From positions 1 through 24,902 of the forward strand of contig JAXFOH010000149.1 of NCBI GenBank assembly GCA_034180465.1: DNA of 24,902 nucleotides. The letters run 5' to 3'. The position numbers and the translations under genes are program-made. The stretch's first letter is position 1; each line of letters begins with the position of its first letter. Positions 21,616-24,902 of this stretch are shown one piece after another. Under the pieces are notes generated by a model. It saw only the letters and a program-made list of their open reading frames with translations. It ran no database searches and was not told where the DNA came from. Source of the stretch: CAKUIA01 sp034180465. Lineage in GTDB: Bacteria > Verrucomicrobiota > Verrucomicrobiia > Opitutales > Intestinicryptomonadaceae.

Positions 21616-23376
21616 ATGGAAATTTCTTTTCACCCTGCAAAATATTTGGAAGGCCTTGTAAAAAAGGCGGCGCAAAACAAATCGTTCGAAAATTTCGACG
21701 AAAAAATAAAAATTGCAGACCCGCGTTTTGGCGACTTTCAGTCAAACGGTGCGCTAGCCTACGCAAAAATTGCAAAGGCAAACCCGCGCCAAATAGGACA
21801 AACGCTTGCCGACGAAATAAAATCTTTGCCCGAATACGACCCGGAATTGCTCGAAATTTCCATTGCGGGAGCAGGCTTTATAAACTTTAAATTTACGCCC
21901 AAATTTTTGGGGGCATATTTGGCAAAATTTAAAAGCGACGCCGATTTAAAAAAGGCGGCTTCGTCTTTTTACGGCGGCAAAAAGATTGTTGTAGACTATC
22001 CTTCGCCCAACACCGCAAAACAAATGCACGTTGGGCACCTGCGCCCCATGGTTATAGGCGAAGCAGTTTCGCGCCTTTTCAGATTCTGCGGGGCCGACGT
22101 TGTTTGCGACAACCATATTGGCGACTGGGGCACAAACTTCGGTATACTTATTTACGGCATTAAAAGCCAAAACTACAAGCTAGACCCAGAAAACGAAAAC
22201 TCGCTTGAAGAGCTTGAACAAATGTACAAGGCGGGCTCTGCAAAGGCAAAGCAAGACCCAGCCTGTGCCGACGCCGCCCGCACGGAATTAGTGAAACTGC
22301 AAAACGGCGACCCCGAAAACACAAAGCTTTGGCAGGATATTTGCAAAGTAAGCAAACTGGCGTTCGACAGAATGTATAAGGCGTTGTCGATTACAACCGA
22401 CATAAGCTTGGGCGAGTCGTTCTACCGCGACAAAGTTGCCCGCGTATATAGCGAGCTTACCGAGTTGAATTTGGCGGTTGAAGACCAGGGGGCTTTGTGC
22501 GTGTTCTTTAAAGACGATCCGCAATTTAAAGACCAGCCCTTTATTATACGCAAAAGCGACGGAGCTTCGAACTATGCTTCTACCGACTTGGCATGCGTTT
22601 TGTATAGAACCGAAGTTCTTAATGCCGACGAAATTGTTTATGTAACCGACGGCCGCCAGCAAGACCACTTTAAGCAGTTGTTTATGACAACAAACAAGTG
22701 GTTTTCGGCAAAGGGCTACCGCATACCAGAATTAAAACACGTTTGGTTTGGCACAATTTTGGGAGAAGACGGCAAGGCAATTAAAACCAAAAGCGGCGAG
22801 CCTGTACGCTTAAAGGCTCTTATTGCCGAAGCGGTTTCGCGCGCCGAAAAAGTTGTAAAGGAAAAGAACCCCGATATGACCGATTCCGAAATTGCCCACA
22901 TTGCAAATACTGTTGGCATTGCGGCTTTGCGCTATAGCGACCTAAGCCAAAACCGCACAAGCGACTATCTTTTTAGCTGGAACAAGCTTTTGTCGTTCGA
23001 CGGCAACACAGCACCCTACCTGCTTTACGCATTGGCAAGAATCTACTCCATTTTCAGGAAGGCGAATATCGGCATAAATTCCGATTTTGAAAAGAATGCG
23101 GCCGACCTTGAAAGCGAGCAGGAAATTGCCTTGGCAAGAAAGCTTTTGGCGTTGCCAAATGTGTTCGAGCAGGCATTGGCGGAATTAAAACCGCACTACC
23201 TATGCGGCTACCTATACGAATTGGCGGGGGCTTTCTCGACATTCTACAACACAAACAAGGTTATTGTAGACGATGTTAGAACCATGAACAAAAGGCTTAT
23301 GCTTTGCGCAAGAACGCTTGAATTTATGAAAACGCTTTTGGGGCTGTTGGCTATAGAGCCGCTCGAAAAGATGTAA
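21616..23376 (+). CDS. argS: Arginyl-tRNA synthetase
   Basis: A 586-aa class I synthetase that attaches arginine to tRNA(Arg). An N-terminal Add-1 domain (about 1-105) is followed by the Rossmann core with the HIGH motif as H138-V-G-H141 in the phrase PSPNTAKQMHVGHLRPM. KAIKTKSGEPVRL occupies the KMSK position in the degenerate form common in ArgRS. The DALR anticodon-binding domain begins near FDGNTAPYLLYALARIYSIF (about 457) and ends with MKTLLGLLAIEPLEKM. Length is normal (about 560-590). The start is 1 base after the folD stop. The transcript ends at a strong terminator 37 bases downstream. Identification is secure. Confidence 0.97.
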   Translation: MEISFHPAKYLEGLVKKAAQNKSFENFDEKIKIADPRFGDFQSNGALAYAKIAKANPRQIGQTLADEIKSLPEYDPELLEISIAGAGFINFKFTPKFLGAYLAKFKSDADLKKAASSFYGGKKIVVDYPSPNTAKQMHVGHLRPMVIGEAVSRLFRFCGADVVCDNHIGDWGTNFGILIYGIKSQNYKLDPENENSLEELEQMYKAGSAKAKQDPACADAARTELVKLQNGDPENTKLWQDICKVSKLAFDRMYKALSITTDISLGESFYRDKVARVYSELTELNLAVEDQGALCVFFKDDPQFKDQPFIIRKSDGASNYASTDLACVLYRTEVLNADEIVYVTDGRQQDHFKQLFMTTNKWFSAKGYRIPELKHVWFGTILGEDGKAIKTKSGEPVRLKALIAEAVSRAEKVVKEKNPDMTDSEIAHIANTVGIAALRYSDLSQNRTSDYLFSWNKLLSFDGNTAPYLLYALARIYSIFRKANIGINSDFEKNAADLESEQEIALARKLLALPNVFEQALAELKPHYLCGYLYELAGAFSTFYNTNKVIVDDVRTMNKRLMLCARTLEFMKTLLGLLAIEPLEKM

Positions 23377-23412
23377 ATTCTGCACAAAAATTTTAAAGCT
23401 AAACTGCAAAGC

Positions 23413-23441
23413 AAAACGCCGCATTTTTTTTGCGGCGTTTT
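23413..23441. terminator. Bidirectional terminator after argS
   Basis: AAAACGCCGCA (23413-23423) pairs with TGCGGCGTTTT (23431-23441) around a 7-base T loop, with T residues beyond. It serves argS and the opposing ThuA-like gene ending at 23453. Confidence 0.9.
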
Positions 23442-23452
23442 TTGCTGGCATT

Positions 23453-24364
23453 TTATTTGCCGAATTTTTCTTCCAGCAGCTTTTTGTAGCTTTCTATATC
23501 GCGGCGGGGCGGCTTTGTTATAAGCGATTCTATTTCGGCATATGTCGGGGCTACAGACTCTACGCCGCTTTGAGGAAGGTCTTTTTTTGCGAGCCAAACA
23601 ACAGCGTTTAAAAGAAGCTTTCTATAGTTGTCGTTTTTCAAGGCCCAAACGCTGTGTCCGCCCGTAAAACCGAACGCCCTATGTGTTGAATCAGAATAAG
23701 TCCAAAGCAGTGTTTCGCTTTTGCCCAAATTTTGGCGAACATAGTCGTTGCCGGAATGCGCGCCGTTGCGCCCCTTCCTTACCCTGTCGGGTGGGGCGGC
23801 CTTTGCAACCGAAACTGCATTTTCGGCAAGCCTTATGTTAAAATACCATTCGTCTACAAGCGAAAAGTCGGCAACGCCGTTCGAAATCGGGTGTGTTTTA
23901 TCCAAAACAATATCGGCCTTCCAAGTGGGGTTTACCGACCAATAAGTTTCGTACGCGCCGCCGCAAATATTGCGAATAAACGGCTCGCCCTCCTTTTTGT
24001 CGGGCTGCAAAGCGTAGTGTAATATGCCGAAATTTACCCCGCTTTTTGCCAACTTTTCGGCGGCGGCTTCGTTGCCCTTAAAGGGGCTGTTTTTGCCGCC
24101 TTCGGCAACAACCACAACGGCCGCGGCGTCTTTAATATCCGCAAAAGTCGCTCCTTTTTGCATACATAAAATTTCGGTTTTAATGTCGGGAAAGGCTTTA
24201 TTAACCGCCTTTTCAAGCAAAAGGCAAGTGGCTTCGTTTTCGTGGTCGCCCCAATAGTGAACGGAGTTTCCCGCATAAAACACAATCTTTGCGGGTTTTT
24301 TGGAACAGCCAACAAGCGCAAAAATTGCGCACGCTGCAATAATAAGTTTTGCAAAAAATTTCAT
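23453..24364 (-). CDS. ThuA-like lipoprotein
   Basis: 303 aa from the ATG at 24364. The frame is open 15 codons further, but this start yields a textbook lipoprotein signal: MKFFAKLIIAACAIFALVGC with lipobox LVGC, followed by SKKP. The mature part is a ThuA-like class I glutamine amidotransferase fold (PF06283): KIVFYAGNSVHYWGDHENEA at the start, AAAVVVVAEGG and FGILHYALQ in the core, DKTHPISNGV and FGFTGGHSVWAL near the end, then NAVVWLAKK. ThuA-domain lipoproteins are abundant in Verrucomicrobiota and Planctomycetota and are linked to carbohydrate metabolism, though the reaction is not defined. The start is 4 bases after the stop of the upstream methyltransferase, so the two are co-transcribed. 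Family confident, function unknown. Confidence 0.85.
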   Translation of the reverse strand: MKFFAKLIIAACAIFALVGCSKKPAKIVFYAGNSVHYWGDHENEATCLLLEKAVNKAFPDIKTEILCMQKGATFADIKDAAAVVVVAEGGKNSPFKGNEAAAEKLAKSGVNFGILHYALQPDKKEGEPFIRNICGGAYETYWSVNPTWKADIVLDKTHPISNGVADFSLVDEWYFNIRLAENAVSVAKAAPPDRVRKGRNGAHSGNDYVRQNLGKSETLLWTYSDSTHRAFGFTGGHSVWALKNDNYRKLLLNAVVWLAKKDLPQSGVESVAPTYAEIESLITKPPRRDIESYKKLLEEKFGK

Positions 24365-24368
24365 AACA

Positions 24369-24902
24369 CTACTTTCTTGTCGCAAATAAACACCTAAATA
24401 CCGAGCCAAAATAGTCGGGCGAAATCAGCTCCATCAACGCCCTCTTTTTGGGAGACAATGGGTCCGTATTCGCCACAATGTCGCAAAGCTTTTTTTGCGA
24501 ATTTTTCATAAAAAAGTTTTCCTGAGTGCAATAGGTTGCAGCCCCAAAGCCGCAGTTTTTCAAAATTGCTTCAAGCGGCTCTATCTGCGGACTATAGGTT
24601 AAATCCGAAACGCCCGCCATAGAGTAAATATCAAGGCATTCCACCATATTTTTATATCTTCTGGCGGTGCCCTTGCCGAATGCGTAAAGCTCGTGCGTTG
24701 TTCTAAAATAGTCTATAAAAAGCAAAAGCCCCGACCATTTTTGCGAGCAGATTTTCTCGAACATATCCAATGCGTCGAACGAAAAATCAACAATAAAGCC
24801 GTCGAAAGCGTCGGGGAAATTTTTGTTTAAAACTTCGCACTCCGCTTCGGCGGCGTCGCAATAAATTTCGCTAAAACCTCCGCCTTGCACGGGCGACAAA
24901 TA
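24369..24902 (-). CDS. MidA-family SAM-dependent methyltransferase, C-terminal part (5' truncated by window)
   Basis: The frame is open through the right edge, so the N-terminus and the SAM-binding glycine motif lie outside the window. The visible 177 codons match the C-terminal half of the MidA/NDUFAF7 (DUF185) family: WSGLLLFIDYFRTTHELYA, then GTARRYKNM (family GTLRCY), SDLTYSPQIEPLEAIL (family DITAHVDF), TYCTQENFFM and DYFGSVFRCL (family MGxxFKVL). In mitochondria NDUFAF7 methylates an arginine of a complex I subunit; bacterial substrates are largely unknown. It is upstream of, and probably co-transcribed with, the ThuA-like lipoprotein. As a SAM user it depends on metK and ahcY, but there is no direct link. 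Confidence 0.8.
   Translation of the reverse strand, partial: YLSPVQGGGFSEIYCDAAEAECEVLNKNFPDAFDGFIVDFSFDALDMFEKICSQKWSGLLLFIDYFRTTHELYAFGKGTARRYKNMVECLDIYSMAGVSDLTYSPQIEPLEAILKNCGFGAATYCTQENFFMKNSQKKLCDIVANTDPLSPKKRALMELISPDYFGSVFRCLFATRK

Noticed and set aside
1..24902. CRISPR array, tRNA, rRNA, insertion sequence or prophage module
   Set aside because: I saw no regularly spaced repeats, cloverleaf-type sequence, transposase, integrase or structural phage gene anywhere in the window.

Overview
The window reads as a stretch of chromosome from a diderm (Gram-negative-type) bacterium, most likely a Verrucomicrobiota member of the Opitutae type. The pointers are a PEP-CTERM sorting tail at the left edge, a bacterial squalene-hopene cyclase, several lipoprotein or Sec signal peptides, weak Shine-Dalgarno sequences before most starts, and a distinctive codon habit (ATA for Ile and AAA for Lys, beside GAC/AAC/GCC). 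This placement is inference from gene content; no rRNA or other phylogenetic marker was compared. The window is gene-dense, with no gene-free stretch over 300 bases, and I saw no tRNA, rRNA, insertion sequence, prophage block or CRISPR array.

Layout, left to right. (1) Bases 2-5753 form an envelope and secretion block: the end of a PEP-CTERM protein, a Deg/HtrA-type protease with a lipoprotein-like signal, and two convergent paralogues of a secreted glycosidase-like family separated by a bidirectional terminator. (2) Bases 5832-9040 hold, on the minus strand, a squalene-hopene cyclase gene followed 1 nt later by a TetR regulator, then a YbaK-type deacylase; a palindrome upstream of the cyclase is a candidate operator. 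(3) Bases 9112-11582 (minus) hold a CPA1 cation/proton antiporter and, 2 nt downstream, a membrane-anchored NUC1-family nuclease. (4) Bases 11673-13372 (plus) hold two tandem, highly similar secreted esterases. (5) Bases 13446-15083 (minus) hold an acyl-ACP-synthetase-like adenylating enzyme. (6) Bases 15162-18881 (plus) hold rph, a small Cys-rich C_GCAxxG_C_C protein, metK and ahcY. (7) Bases 18975-19921 hold two divergent small DNA-binding proteins around an AT-rich region with an inverted repeat. (8) Bases 19959-23376 hold a DUF1805 protein (minus), then a small secreted protein, folD and argS (plus). (9) Bases 23453-24902 (minus) hold a ThuA-like lipoprotein and the C-terminal part of a MidA-family methyltransferase.

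How the genes fit together: metK and ahcY make SAM and remove S-adenosylhomocysteine, and folD supplies one-carbon folates. The cyclase, acyl-ACP synthetase-like enzyme, signal-bearing protease and esterases all act on membrane or envelope chemistry. Most convergent junctions carry an A-tract/stem/T-tract terminator able to work in both directions.

The most notable observation is in the minus-strand glycosidase-like paralogue. An in-frame TAG sits exactly where the plus-strand paralogue has a Tyr codon. The frame stays open for 66 more codons, first with gapless similarity to the paralogue's C-terminus and then with a tail of 11-residue repeats. This is either a point nonsense mutation, a stop that is read through, or a gene now split into an enzyme and a 43-residue peptide.
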